Positions 49,826 to 58,486 of a stretch of DNA of 64,000 nucleotides are shown here, in pieces. A program made the translations under genes and the position numbers. This stretch comes from Rhizobium acidisoli (GTDB lineage: Bacteria; Pseudomonadota; Alphaproteobacteria; Rhizobiales; Rhizobiaceae), in the NCBI RefSeq assembly GCF_002531755.2, contig NZ_CP035002.1, positions 434,001 to 498,000 of the forward strand, in the 5' to 3' direction. Under the pieces are notes generated by a model that saw nothing but the letters and a program-made list of their open reading frames with translations, searched no databases and was not told where the DNA came from. Position 1 is the stretch's first letter; each line of letters begins with the position of its first letter.

Positions 49826-50908
49826 ATGCAGTCTGCCGTCTCCGTCAAGGACCTGAAGATCGCCTATGGCGACCATACGGTGATCGAAAAGCTGTCGATC
49901 GATATCACCCCGCAGGAATTCCTGGTGCTGCTCGGCCCTTCCGGCTGCGGCAAGTCAACGCTTCTGAGCGCCATTGCCGGCCTCCAGGACATTTCATCGG
50001 GCGAGGTGTGGATCTCAGGCAAGAACGTCAGCTGGGAGGAACCGAAGGACCGCGGCATCGGCATGGTCTTTCAGTCCTATGCGCTTTACCCACGCATGTC
50101 GGTCCGCAAGAACCTCTCATTCGGGCTTCGTGTCGCCGGTCTGCCGAAAGCCGAGATCGAAGCGCGTGTCGCCCGCACCGCCGCCCTCCTCCATCTCGAC
50201 ACGCTGCTCGACAGGCGACCTGCAGAGCTCTCCGGCGGCCAGCGCCAGCGCGTCGCCATCGGCCGGGCGCTGGTGCGGGAAGTCGATGTCTTCCTCTTCG
50301 ACGAACCGCTGTCGAACCTCGACGCCAAGCTGCGCAACGAATTGCGCGTCGAGATCAAGAAGCTGCATCAGCGCCTCGGCAACACCATGATCTACGTGAC
50401 CCATGACCAGGTCGAGGCGCTGACGCTTGCCGATCGCATCGCCATTATGCGCGACGGTCTGATCCAGCAGCTTGCTTCGCCGGCCGAGATCTACCGCCGC
50501 CCGGCCAATCTCTTCGTCGCCGGTTTCATCGGTGCGCCGGCGATGAATTTCGTCGAGGGTCGGATCGAGCGCAGCGGCGCCTCGCCAGTCTTCCGGAGCA
50601 AGGGGCTCGCCGTCGAGCTCTCCGCCTATGCCTTTAGTGCGGGAGCGGCGGAAGGACCGGCAACGCTCGGCTTTCGTCCCGAGCACCTCGTGCTCGACGG
50701 GGCGGTAAGCCGCCTGCCCACCATTCCCGGCCGCGTTTCGGTCGTCGAGCCGATGGGTTCGGACGCCGTCGTCTGGTTCGACTGGGCCGATCAAAGCCTC
50801 TCGCTCAGGCTGATGGGCGACGTGGACCTGCAGCCGGGCGACGCCGTGGCGCCCGGGCTCGATATCGCCAAGGCGTCGCTCTTCGGCGCCGACGGATCGC
50901 GGCTCTGA
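49826..50908 (+). CDS. Sugar ABC transporter ATP-binding protein, MalK/UgpC-like
   Basis: This 360-residue ATPase has GPSGCGKSTLLSAIAG near residue 40, GMVFQSYALYPRMSVRKNLSFGL near residue 80, ELSGGQRQRVAIGRALVRE near residue 135 and VFLFDEPLSNLDAKLR near residue 160. The C-terminal MalK regulatory (TOBE) domain follows from about residue 240. UgpC-type ATPases often serve several CUT1 importers, but this one is encoded in the operon. Confidence 0.93.
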   Translation: MQSAVSVKDLKIAYGDHTVIEKLSIDITPQEFLVLLGPSGCGKSTLLSAIAGLQDISSGEVWISGKNVSWEEPKDRGIGMVFQSYALYPRMSVRKNLSFGLRVAGLPKAEIEARVARTAALLHLDTLLDRRPAELSGGQRQRVAIGRALVREVDVFLFDEPLSNLDAKLRNELRVEIKKLHQRLGNTMIYVTHDQVEALTLADRIAIMRDGLIQQLASPAEIYRRPANLFVAGFIGAPAMNFVEGRIERSGASPVFRSKGLAVELSAYAFSAGAAEGPATLGFRPEHLVLDGAVSRLPTIPGRVSVVEPMGSDAVVWFDWADQSLSLRLMGDVDLQPGDAVAPGLDIAKASLFGADGSRL

Positions 50909-50992
50909 TGCGCCGCCCCTTTGTTTTCTCGCAATTGCCGCCGAGCTGCGCGCCGTTTTGAGCAATTGCTCCAGGACAGGATTTGGAAAGAC

Positions 50993-52645
50993 ATGTCTGA
51001 GATCGTTTATGATGCGCTGGTGATCGGCTCCGGCGCGGCGGGTTCCTTCGCGGTCAAAGAACTGACGGCGCAAGGACTGTCGGTGCTGCTTCTGGAGGCC
51101 GGTCCTACCGTCGGACCTCAAGATTTCGACCCCGCGCGCAAGAAGGCGCCCGCCAGCAGCATCAATATCTGGGAGCGCGCGCGCGCCACCATCAAGGGCC
51201 AGCCGATCCAGGCGCGGGCGGCTTTTTTTACCGAGCGCTTCAGCCACTTCTTCGTCAACGACCGCAAGAACCCCTATACGACGCCGAAGGGCGAGCCCTT
51301 CCTGTGGATCCGTGGCCGCCAGGGCGGCGGGCGCCTGCACAGTTTCGGCCGTGTGCTGCTGCGCTGGACCGACGACGATTTCAAGATCCGGTCGCGCATG
51401 GGAAAGGGCGTGGACTGGCCGGTCTCCTATGACGAGCTGACGCCTTTTTACGACGAAGTGGAAACCTATCTCGGGCTTTACGGCAACAAGGATGATGTGC
51501 CGAGCCTGCCGGATGGCATCTATGCCAGACCGGCTGGCCTGACGCCCGCCGAGCAGGTCTTCAAGCAGGCGGTCGAAAGCCGTTGGCCGCAGAGGCACGT
51601 CGTCTCCTGGCGCTACATCGCCCCGCACGCCGAACGCATGCCGCGGCCGCTCCGGGACGCCAAGGCCACCGGCCGGCTGACGGTCCGCTACGACGCCGTG
51701 GTTCGCCGCATCACCACCGATGGGAAAACCGGCCGCGCCACCGGCGCCGAATTCATCGACCGCAATACGGGAGAAATATCGACGGCCCGTGCCGCGACGG
51801 TGGTTCTTTCCGCCTCGCCGATCGAGAGCGTCCGGCTGCTGCTGAATTCTGCTTCGGCTAGACATCCTGACGGCCTCGGCAACAGCTCGGGCGTCCTCGG
51901 CCGCTACTTCATGGACCAGCTTCCCTGCCTCGCCTTCGGTTCCTTTTCGAAGGCGAAGGGCTGGGCGCACGATGAATCCGCTCCGATCGACCCGTTCTAC
52001 AATCCGTCGGGCGGGATCTTCATCCCCCGCTTCGGCGAAAGCGATGCCGCCCGCGGCGATTTCGACTACCAGGGCAGCGTCGGCCGCGCACCGGTCTCCG
52101 ATAATGCCGATGCGCGTCTCGCTTTCTTCGGCTTCGGCCGAATGCTGCCCTATGCCGACAATCGCATCACCCTCGATGGCAGGCGCAAGGACGCCTGGAA
52201 CATTCCCGTGCCGCATATCCGCTGCGTTATGCAGGCGGAGGAGCAGGCGCTGCTTCGCCGGCAGGAGGAAACACTGATCGCCATGATCAGGGAGGTCGGC
52301 GGCGAACTCGAATTCATCGGCTCGCCCACCGGCCTCAAGGAGATGGGCAAAGGCGCCTTTCCCGACGCCGATGCCTTCAGCCGCTTCATGTTCCGCACAT
52401 GGTTCCGCAAGACCATGTGCATGGGTGCGGCAATCCATGAAACCGGCGGTGCGCGCATGGGCGAAAGCCCGGAGGCGTCGGTGCTCAACCCCTTCAACCA
52501 GGTCTGGGATGCCCCGAACCTCATCGTCACCGACGCCGGCGCCTTCCCCGGCAGCGGCATCGCCGGCACGACGCTGACTGTCATGGCCCTGACGATCCGC
52601 GCCTGCCGAAACCTTGTCGATCGGTATCGGGCGGGGCAGCTGTAG
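50993..52645 (+). CDS. GMC-family FAD-dependent oxidoreductase with an altered C-terminal motif
   Basis: The ATG at 50993 follows GGAAAG. The 550-residue protein has the FAD-binding ALVIGSGAAGSFAVKELTAQ at residues 9-28, a WTDDDFKIRSRMGKGVDWPVSYDEL block near residue 125 and the C-terminal AIHETGGARMG with H482. Most GMC dehydrogenases of this type then show NPT; here the corresponding residues 525-527 read GTT. Relatives include gluconate 2-dehydrogenase, fructose dehydrogenase and glucoside 3-dehydrogenase large subunits. In this sugar operon it probably oxidises the imported sugar or glycoside. No small subunit or cytochrome gene is visible. Confidence 0.88.
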   Translation: MSEIVYDALVIGSGAAGSFAVKELTAQGLSVLLLEAGPTVGPQDFDPARKKAPASSINIWERARATIKGQPIQARAAFFTERFSHFFVNDRKNPYTTPKGEPFLWIRGRQGGGRLHSFGRVLLRWTDDDFKIRSRMGKGVDWPVSYDELTPFYDEVETYLGLYGNKDDVPSLPDGIYARPAGLTPAEQVFKQAVESRWPQRHVVSWRYIAPHAERMPRPLRDAKATGRLTVRYDAVVRRITTDGKTGRATGAEFIDRNTGEISTARAATVVLSASPIESVRLLLNSASARHPDGLGNSSGVLGRYFMDQLPCLAFGSFSKAKGWAHDESAPIDPFYNPSGGIFIPRFGESDAARGDFDYQGSVGRAPVSDNADARLAFFGFGRMLPYADNRITLDGRRKDAWNIPVPHIRCVMQAEEQALLRRQEETLIAMIREVGGELEFIGSPTGLKEMGKGAFPDADAFSRFMFRTWFRKTMCMGAAIHETGGARMGESPEASVLNPFNQVWDAPNLIVTDAGAFPGSGIAGTTLTVMALTIRACRNLVDRYRAGQL

Positions 52646-52754
52646 GCGCGCTTGGAACGACAGACGGGGGTAACCGTTTCAGCTTCGATCAGTGGTCGTC
52701 ATATAACCTTCGCACTGGCATGCTCCTGTCAACAAAAGCAGGAAGGAAAAACCC

Positions 52755-53669
52755 ATGTCGCAATCACATCAGGACCAGCTCAGCCGGATTAAGGCCGAAA
52801 TCGCCGACAGCTTCGATGAGGAGCTGGAAATGCAGATGGAGGAGGACCGGCTGGACGATCTGGTCGCCGAGGGAATGTCGGAACCGGCAGAGCAGACGCT
52901 CGAGCGAAAGATCTATTTCCGCGAGCTCTTCCGGCTGCAGCACGAACTGGTGCGGCTGCAGGATTGGGTCCAGCACAAGAAGCTCAAGGTCGTCGTGCTT
53001 TTCGAGGGCCGGGATTCGGCCGGCAAGGGCGGCGCGATCAAGCGCGTCACTCAGAGGCTCAACCCGCGCGTCTGCCGGACCGTCGCTCTGCCCGCCCCGA
53101 CCGAGCGGGAGCGCCATCAATGGTATTTCCAGCGCTATGTCCCGCACCTTCCCACAGCCGGCGAAATCGTGCTCTTCGACCGAAGCTGGTACAATCGCGC
53201 CGGCGTCGAGCGGGTGATGGGGTTCTGCACTCCTGATGAACTCGAGGAGTTTTTCCGCTCGGTGCCTGAATTCGAGCGGATGCTGGTCCGTTCCGGAATC
53301 GTGCTGATCAAATATTGGTTTTCGATCACCGATGAGGAGCAGGAATTCCGCTTCAAGATGCGCATCCATGATCCGCTGAAGCAGTGGAAGCTTTCACCGA
53401 TGGATATGGAAAGCCGTGTCCATTGGGAGGAATATACCAAGGCCAAGGAAGAAATGCTGGCGCGGACGCACACCAAGGATGCACCCTGGTGGGTCGTGCA
53501 GGCGGTGGACAAGAAACGGGCGCGGCTGAACTGCATCGCCCATCTTCTCGAGCAGATCCCTTACGAGGATGTTCCGAAACCGGATATCGAGCTGCCGGAC
53601 CGTATCCGCCACGCCGACTACAACAGGGCGCCGGTTCCGCCTGAAATGCACGTGCCGGAGCGATATTGA
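52755..53669 (+). CDS. ppk2: Polyphosphate kinase 2 (PPK2 family)
   Basis: This 304-residue single-domain protein has the P-loop GRDSAGKGG at 85-93, the Walker B VLFDRSWYNRAGVERVMG at 140-157 and the lid-region RDPLKQWKLSPMD-like segment near residue 210. PPK2 enzymes phosphorylate ADP or GDP (class I) from polyphosphate, or AMP (class II); this length and charged N-terminal helix suit the single-domain class I. It stands alone on the plus strand between the GMC gene and the convergent aldo/keto reductase. Confidence 0.93.
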   Translation: MSQSHQDQLSRIKAEIADSFDEELEMQMEEDRLDDLVAEGMSEPAEQTLERKIYFRELFRLQHELVRLQDWVQHKKLKVVVLFEGRDSAGKGGAIKRVTQRLNPRVCRTVALPAPTERERHQWYFQRYVPHLPTAGEIVLFDRSWYNRAGVERVMGFCTPDELEEFFRSVPEFERMLVRSGIVLIKYWFSITDEEQEFRFKMRIHDPLKQWKLSPMDMESRVHWEEYTKAKEEMLARTHTKDAPWWVVQAVDKKRARLNCIAHLLEQIPYEDVPKPDIELPDRIRHADYNRAPVPPEMHVPERY

Positions 53670-53781
53670 GTCATAGCTCTACCGGCCATCACGGTCGCAG
53701 ATGACGAGCGGGCTTCAGCTTCACCGATGCTTCGGCCATCGCTACACCACGTGTAGCGATGGCCGCGGCCTTTGAATGCGA

Positions 53782-54657
53782 TCAGGCGGCGATATTGCCG
53801 ATTTGGTCGAGTTCGTCGATAGCCTCATCCGGCAGGACGAGTGCGGCAGCGGCGAGGTTCTCCCTCAGATGGCCGACGGATGAGGTGCCGGGGATCAGCA
53901 GGATGTTCGGCGCGCGGCGTAGCAGCCAGGCAAGGGCCACCTGCATGGGCGTGGCATCAAGGCGCGCGGCGACATCGGACAGGGTGGACGATTGCAGCGG
54001 GGTAAAGCCGCCGAGCGGGAAGAATGGCACATAAGCGGTGCCATCGCGGGCGAGTTCGTCGATCAGGCGATCGTCGGCCCGATGCGCAAGATTATACTGG
54101 TTCTGCACGCAGACGATCTCGGTGATCTCGCGCCCTTCGGCGATCTGCTTCGATGTGGCGTTGCTTAAGCCCACGTGACGGACCAATCCCTGCCGCTGGA
54201 GATCGGCAAGCACCGTCAGGGGTGCTTCTATCGAGCCTTCGGCAGGGCCATGAACGTCGAACATGATCCTGAGGTTGACGACGTCGAGCACCTCAAGCCC
54301 TAAATTACGAAGATTGTCATGGACCGCCGCCGTCAGTTCTTCCGGCGAGAAGGCAGGGTTCCATGATCCGTCCGCACCGCGCCGTGCGCCGAGCTTGGTG
54401 ACGATGACGAGATCGTCACGATAGGGATGGAGCGCTTCACGGATGATCCGGTTGGTGACGTGCGGACCATAGAAATCGCTGGTGTCGATGTGATTTACGC
54501 CGCTCGCAACCGCCTCGCGCAATACGGCCAAGGCCGCGCCATGATCTTTGGGCGGGCCAAAGACGCCGGGCCCGGCAAGCTGCATGGCGCCGTAGCCAAG
54601 CCGCTTCACGTTGCGGTCGCCGGGTTTGAAGGTTCCGGATTGATCGATGATGGACAT
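53782..54657 (-). CDS. Aldo/keto reductase family oxidoreductase
   Basis: The ATG at 54657 gives 291 residues; the frame continues open to 55323 but that part shadows the LysR gene. Features are RLGYGAMQLAGPGVFG near residue 20, GVNHIDTSDFYGPHVTN near residue 53 (catalytic D and Y), LVIVTKLGARR near residue 83 (catalytic K) and VRHVGLSNATSKQI near residue 150. The position where other AKRs have the fourth catalytic histidine reads NLRIMF, as in the YdbC-like group. It is divergent from a LysR-type regulator that probably controls it. Confidence 0.9.
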   Translation of the reverse strand: MSIIDQSGTFKPGDRNVKRLGYGAMQLAGPGVFGPPKDHGAALAVLREAVASGVNHIDTSDFYGPHVTNRIIREALHPYRDDLVIVTKLGARRGADGSWNPAFSPEELTAAVHDNLRNLGLEVLDVVNLRIMFDVHGPAEGSIEAPLTVLADLQRQGLVRHVGLSNATSKQIAEGREITEIVCVQNQYNLAHRADDRLIDELARDGTAYVPFFPLGGFTPLQSSTLSDVAARLDATPMQVALAWLLRRAPNILLIPGTSSVGHLRENLAAAALVLPDEAIDELDQIGNIAA

Positions 54658-54753
54658 GACCTCACTCCTTTCAAGAGATGACGCCAAGATAGGCGTTGTC
54701 GGCGTGCCTGATAATTCGCTACAATCCGCACAGGCTGTGCGGAGTGGCGAACA

Positions 54754-55665
54754 GTGAAAGTCGATTTGGGTGATCTGAATGCCTTCCTTGCGGTGGCGCG
54801 GGCCGGTGGCTTTCGCGAGGGCGCGCGCGCAAGCGGCAGCAGCGCCTCCTTTCTCAGCGAGGCGGTTCGCCGCCTGGAGGCTGAGCTCGGCGTCAGGCTC
54901 TTCAACCGCACGACACGCAGCGTCGTTCCGACGGAAGCGGGCAAAGGCTTGCTGGAGCGGCTCGGCCCTGCGCTGACCGAGGTGGAGTCTGCGCTTGATG
55001 TGGTCAACGGATTTCGCGACAGGCCGGCCGGCTCGTTGCGGCTCAATGTGCCGGTCAGCGCGGCGCGGCTGGTACTGCCCGTCATCGTTCCGCCGTTCCT
55101 CGAAGCCTATCCCGACATTCGCCTCGAGGTGATCACCGAGGAGAGTTTCGTCGACGTGCTTGCTGCCGGGTGCGATGCAGGCATCCGCTACGACGAGCGG
55201 CTGGAGCAGGATATGATTGCCGTGCCGATCGGGCCGCGTGTGCAGCGCTTCGCCACCGCCGCCTCCCCTGTCTATCTTGACCGCCATGGCCGGCCGCAGC
55301 ATCCGAGCGAGCTGCTCGGCCATGCTTGTCTGCTGGGCCGCTTTGCCAGCGGCGCGCTGACGACGCCATGGGAGTTCGAGCGAGACGGCGAGGTGGTGCG
55401 GGTCGAACCGTCAGGACCATTGATCGTCAGGGTGGGCGGGGCGACCGATCTGACCGTCGACGCAGCGATCTCGGGCACGGGGATCATCTGCGTTTTCGAG
55501 GACTGGCTGCGCCCGCATTTCGAGAGCGGCGCTCTCGAGCCTATCCTCGAACCATGGTGGCAGCGCTTTTCTGGGCCGTTCCTCTACTACCCTGGACGCC
55601 GGCTGGTGCCGGCGCCGCTCAGGGCATTTATCGATTTCGTCAAGGCCTCGACCAGGCAGGCTTGA
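54754..55665 (+). CDS. LysR-family transcriptional regulator
   Basis: The 303-residue protein has the LysR HTH (DLNAFLAVARAGGFREGARASGSSASFLSEAVRRLE, residues 5-40) followed by LGVRLFNRTTRSVVPTEAG and the effector domain with IRLEVITEESFVDVLAAGCDAGIRYDERL near residue 125. It belongs to the group that ends 'GVICVFEDWLRPHFESGAL' and usually controls a divergent oxidoreductase gene. The 96-base gap to the aldo/keto reductase start should hold both promoters. Confidence 0.92.
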   Translation: MKVDLGDLNAFLAVARAGGFREGARASGSSASFLSEAVRRLEAELGVRLFNRTTRSVVPTEAGKGLLERLGPALTEVESALDVVNGFRDRPAGSLRLNVPVSAARLVLPVIVPPFLEAYPDIRLEVITEESFVDVLAAGCDAGIRYDERLEQDMIAVPIGPRVQRFATAASPVYLDRHGRPQHPSELLGHACLLGRFASGALTTPWEFERDGEVVRVEPSGPLIVRVGGATDLTVDAAISGTGIICVFEDWLRPHFESGALEPILEPWWQRFSGPFLYYPGRRLVPAPLRAFIDFVKASTRQA

Positions 55666-55680
55666 ACAGCGCTTGATGCG

Positions 55681-56160
55681 TCAAAGCTTGACCTCGGCAT
55701 TGTCGCCCATATCGGGCTTGCTGTTCGAGACCGCTGCGGCGGCCATCTTGATATAGCTGATGATCGTGCCCGGGCTGTCCCAATATTCAGCTGAGGATGG
55801 GGTAATTTTCAGGATGCGGATGGAGGGATCGTCGGGATTGTCCCACCACGCTTTGGCCGGCGTTGCCCATAACTCCCTAATCTTCTCGCGGTCGTTCTGC
55901 ACCTCGGCCGTGCCCGACACGGAAACGTATTTCTGCCCCTTGGTATCGGCAAAGGCGAGGCCCACATTCGGCCAGCGGGCAATCTCGTCATCTTTGTGGC
56001 TGGCCACATCGGTCAGAAAATAGACCGCGTTCTCAAGCTGCGCGGTATAGGCGGACATCGGGCGGGCGCGCAGATCGTCGCCGCTGCGGGTCGTCAGCAT
56101 GCAAAACCCTATTCTGTCGATCAGTTCCCATACCCGTGTCGCATCATTATGCTCGGCCAT
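55681..56160 (-). CDS. Pyridoxamine 5'-phosphate oxidase-like / general stress protein
   Basis: The ATG at 56160 (AEHNDATRVWELIDRIGFCML) has GGAG at a 6-base spacing; upstream in-frame starts are less likely. The 159-residue protein has the split-barrel FMN-binding fold: TTRSGDDLRARPMSAYTAQLENAVYFLTD near residue 25, VGLAFADTKGQKYVSVSGTAEV near residue 70 and a WWDNPDDPSIRILKITPSSAEYWDSP block near residue 105. It matches the 'general stress protein 26' group. It probably binds flavin or F420-like cofactor; the substrate is unknown. Confidence 0.88.
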   Translation of the reverse strand: MAEHNDATRVWELIDRIGFCMLTTRSGDDLRARPMSAYTAQLENAVYFLTDVASHKDDEIARWPNVGLAFADTKGQKYVSVSGTAEVQNDREKIRELWATPAKAWWDNPDDPSIRILKITPSSAEYWDSPGTIISYIKMAAAAVSNSKPDMGDNAEVKL

Positions 56161-56251
56161 CGTCATCTCCGTTTGTGCAAGAGGAGACGAGGTAACCATT
56201 TGCCGTGGCCAATGTTCCCGCGACCACTGACACCGTCCCTGCGCTTGTTCC

Positions 56252-56446
56252 TCAGTGCACGCTTGGGGTTTCCATGACCATTGCGAAGTCTTCAGCGACC
56301 AGTTCGCTGACGGCGATTAGGATTTCCTCGCGGGAAAAGCCCGAAATCAATGCGCGTTGAATCAGATCCTGCAGATCCGGCTCCACGACATCGCGGCAAT
56401 CCTCGGGGCGTTCTTCTGAAACGGTGAGGCTATTCAATTCGTCCAT
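56252..56446 (-). CDS. Small hypothetical protein (64 aa)
   Basis: The ATG at 56446 follows AAAGGACAGACA. The product is acidic and helical (EELNSLT-type start, then DLQDLIQRALISGFSREEILIAVSELVAED), with no membrane segment. It looks like a small regulatory or adaptor protein, but I do not recognise it. It lies just downstream of rpsU on the same strand. Confidence 0.6.
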   Translation of the reverse strand: MDELNSLTVSEERPEDCRDVVEPDLQDLIQRALISGFSREEILIAVSELVAEDFAMVMETPSVH

Positions 56447-56565
56447 TGTCTGTCCTTTCCTGTAACCGTCGAAGCTCGGCAAGGCCGGGCAAGATGGCCG
56501 CCAGAGCCCTTCTTTTGGCTTCACGCACTTCCGGACACAAAACCGCTAAGCACTGCTGGTATTCT

Positions 56566-56799
56566 CTAACCGGCCGCCGTCCGCTTCGGTCTGGCGATCA
56601 GGCCTTCACGCTGCATCTTTTTGCGTGCCGCCTTGCGCTGCCGGCTGATCGCCTGTGCCTTTTCCCTGACGCGCCGTTCGGAGGGCTTCTCGTAGGCGCG
56701 CCGTTCCTTCATTTCGCGGAAGAGGCCCTCGCGCTGCATTTTCTTTTTCAAAACCCTCAGCGCTTGATCGACGTTGTTGTCTCTGACGAGTACCTGCAT
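56566..56799 (-). CDS. rpsU: 30S ribosomal protein S21
   Basis: The 77-residue protein begins [25 protein letters not shown] and is strongly basic in its C-terminal half ([23 protein letters not shown]), the standard bS21 pattern in alphaproteobacteria. It binds the 30S subunit near the anti-Shine-Dalgarno region and affects initiation. Rhizobia can have more than one copy. It lies 42 bases downstream of a small gene on the same strand and could be co-transcribed with it. Confidence 0.97.
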   Translation of the reverse strand: MQVLVRDNNVDQALRVLKKKMQREGLFREMKERRAYEKPSERRVREKAQAISRQRKAARKKMQREGLIARPKRTAAG

Positions 56800-56840
56800 T
56801 TTTTAAGTTCTCCTTGTCTGGATGATGCGCCGATCGCGGT

Positions 56841-56993
56841 TCAGCCGAGCTGCTCGGCGATCAGGGCCTGCAATTCGCGGCGGGTGAGAAGGCAGGGGCA
56901 CGGCTTCCAGGTTCTGGCAGCACGGCGGGCGGCCTCGTCACGCTCACGCGGGTTCGCCGCCCCAATGGCGGTGGCTGTGATGGTATCGTTCAA
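56841..56993 (-). CDS. Small hypothetical protein (50 aa) upstream of rpsU
   Basis: A TTG at 56993 is preceded by AGAGGA with a 6-7 base spacer. The 50-codon frame reads NDTITATAIGAANPRERDEAARR, then TWKPCPCLLTRREL and LQALIAEQLG. The sequence is protein-like, with a CPC dipeptide pair and a C-terminal helix, and it is too short for most gene finders. It is the likely leader gene of the rpsU unit. Function unknown. Confidence 0.5.
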   Translation of the reverse strand: MNDTITATAIGAANPRERDEAARRAARTWKPCPCLLTRRELQALIAEQLG

Positions 56994-57440
56994 AAAAATC
57001 CTCTACCGGCAATCGCCGGCGTCATTGATTGTTTGTGGGATTGCCTGTCGCAGCCTCAAGGGCGCGCAGCGGTTCAGCCGATAAAAGCGTCTCGTTGATA
57101 AGCCGGTCACGGCCCTGCTTGGATCGGTTATAGCCCTAAAATAGTCGTCTCGGGACGTGATTGCAACGATGGCTCGGATGGCACGCCACCGGCGTCACCA
57201 ATCACCTTCAGATATATTAGGCGTCGATCTTCAAGTTAGCCGGGTATAGTTTTCGGCAAGTTTTCTTCAATTTTGCTTGAAAATGACATTATTCCGCCGG
57301 GAATGAAGCAACGGGGAAATCGGAGACGACATTAACCTTTCATTAAATAAGCCATTGACTTGCAGTATTAATAGGTTGTTAAAGGAGCCGCTCGCTGAGG
57401 TCGGAAACTGACCCGCTTATAACAATTTGGAGAGAGAGCA
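56994..57440. other. Intergenic region between the rpsU unit and the Rap-like gene
   Basis: These 447 bases are much more AT-rich than the surroundings, mainly from about 57240 to 57410. They should hold the rpsU-unit promoter on the minus strand and the promoter of the Rap-like gene on the plus strand. A TTGACT at 57355 is a possible -35 box, but the -10 partner is weak. The CATTAA/TTAATG-like repeats near 57330-57380 may bind a regulator. No ORF above 40 codons looks real. Confidence 0.5.
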
Positions 57441-58148
57441 ATGGCTTCGCCGATACACGCAACTGATGATAGTGCAACATTTCTAGAAACTGACGTTATT
57501 TCCGGAAACCTGCTTTCCAACGATACATCCGATAATGGCCACCTGTTCCTGCGCGCCTTTGACGGCGAGACCGTTGGCGCCAAGAGCGGCAACAGCCAGA
57601 TCACCGAGATCCACGGCGACTACGGCACGTTCTTCGTCAAGCCGGACGGCAGCTACACCTATGTCCTGAGCGATGCCGCCAAGATCGGCTTCGCCAACGG
57701 CGAATCGTACCAGGAAAAGGTCTCCTACAAGATCTCCGACGGCAGCGGTCATACCGACGTCGGCCTGTTCACCCTGAACATTCAGGGCGTAACCCAGGTC
57801 AAGCCGATCGCGGTTGATGATGTCTACAACTTCACCGAAGGCCATGCCATCGGCGGCAACGTTCTGGACAACGACATTGCCGGCGACAACGGCAAGATGT
57901 TCCTCCGCCAGTTCCTGACCACCAAGGTAGACGGCACTGCCGACGCTGTAACCGACGTTGCCGGCACCTACGGCACGTTCCATGTCAAGTCGGACGGCAC
58001 GTTCACCTACGACTTGAACACGGATCTGAATGACGGTCAGACCTACACGGAAGTTCTCCGTTACTACAAGATCTCCGACGGCGAAGGCCACACGGACACT
58101 GCCAAGGTGACGCTCAACATCACCGGCACCGACGCTCATATCGCCTGA
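57441..58148 (+). CDS. rapA: Rap-type cadherin-like surface protein with two repeated domains (RapA-like)
   Basis: The ATG follows GGAGAGAGAGCA. The 235-residue protein consists of two homologous domains, about residues 1-118 and 119-235. Each has an N-terminal DD-x-x-F/Y segment, a GTFFVKPDGSYTY / GTFHVKSDGTFTY strand pair and a KISDGSGHTD / KISDGEGHTD motif that suits calcium binding. There is no signal peptide; Rap proteins are exported by the PrsDE type I system. RapA proteins of R. leguminosarum bind calcium and capsular polysaccharide and act in cell-cell adhesion and biofilm. The two-domain size fits RapA. Naming is by domain pattern, so the exact paralogue is uncertain. Confidence 0.8.
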   Translation: MASPIHATDDSATFLETDVISGNLLSNDTSDNGHLFLRAFDGETVGAKSGNSQITEIHGDYGTFFVKPDGSYTYVLSDAAKIGFANGESYQEKVSYKISDGSGHTDVGLFTLNIQGVTQVKPIAVDDVYNFTEGHAIGGNVLDNDIAGDNGKMFLRQFLTTKVDGTADAVTDVAGTYGTFHVKSDGTFTYDLNTDLNDGQTYTEVLRYYKISDGEGHTDTAKVTLNITGTDAHIA

Positions 58149-58174
58149 TAAGTGCGATAGATCTGTGAGACATG

Positions 58175-58204
58175 ACGCCCGCCGCGCAATCGGCGGGCGT
58201 TTTC
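58175..58204 (+). terminator. Rho-independent terminator after the Rap-like gene
   Basis: Ten-base GC-rich arms ACGCCCGCCG and CGGCGGGCGT with a CGCAAT loop, followed by TTTTCG, lie 27 bases after the stop. This is the best-formed terminator in the window. Confidence 0.85.
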
Positions 58205-58297
58205 GTATTCCTGGCTTATTCGGCCGAACATAATTCTTTTTAGCTAGTTCTTATATATGCCGGGGAAGCGTAGTCTCGAAGTTCGGAGGACACGCCC

Positions 58298-58486
58298 TTG
58301 ACCGAACACATCGAACCCAAGCAAATTGAGACCGATGATCTGACGAAAGTCTGGTCGGTAACCGAGTACTGCGCGCGCCATCGGATAGACGCCGAGGAAC
58401 AGGCGCTGTTGCTCAAACTTTTCGGGCCATTCGCGACAGCCTGCGAACTGCTTCACAATGCCAAGCGCGCACCACGATTCAGATGA
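58298..58486 (+). CDS. Small hypothetical protein (62 aa)
   Basis: The TTG at 58298 is preceded by GGAGGA with a 7-base spacer. The product is compact and mostly helical (KVWSVTEYCARHRIDAEEQALLLKLFGPFATACELLHNAKRAPRFR) with a basic end. Rhizobial genomes carry many small proteins with this look, but I cannot name the family. It follows the Rap terminator and is not part of an operon. Confidence 0.6.
   Translation: MTEHIEPKQIETDDLTKVWSVTEYCARHRIDAEEQALLLKLFGPFATACELLHNAKRAPRFR

Noticed and set aside
50117..52438. Long minus-strand open frame opposite the ATPase and GMC oxidoreductase genes
   Set aside because: It lies fully antisense to two well-supported genes and has the Arg/Gly/Ala-rich composition typical of GC-rich shadow frames.
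54658..55323. Upstream extension of the aldo/keto reductase frame
   Set aside because: It is antisense to the LysR gene; the family start is the ATG at 54657.
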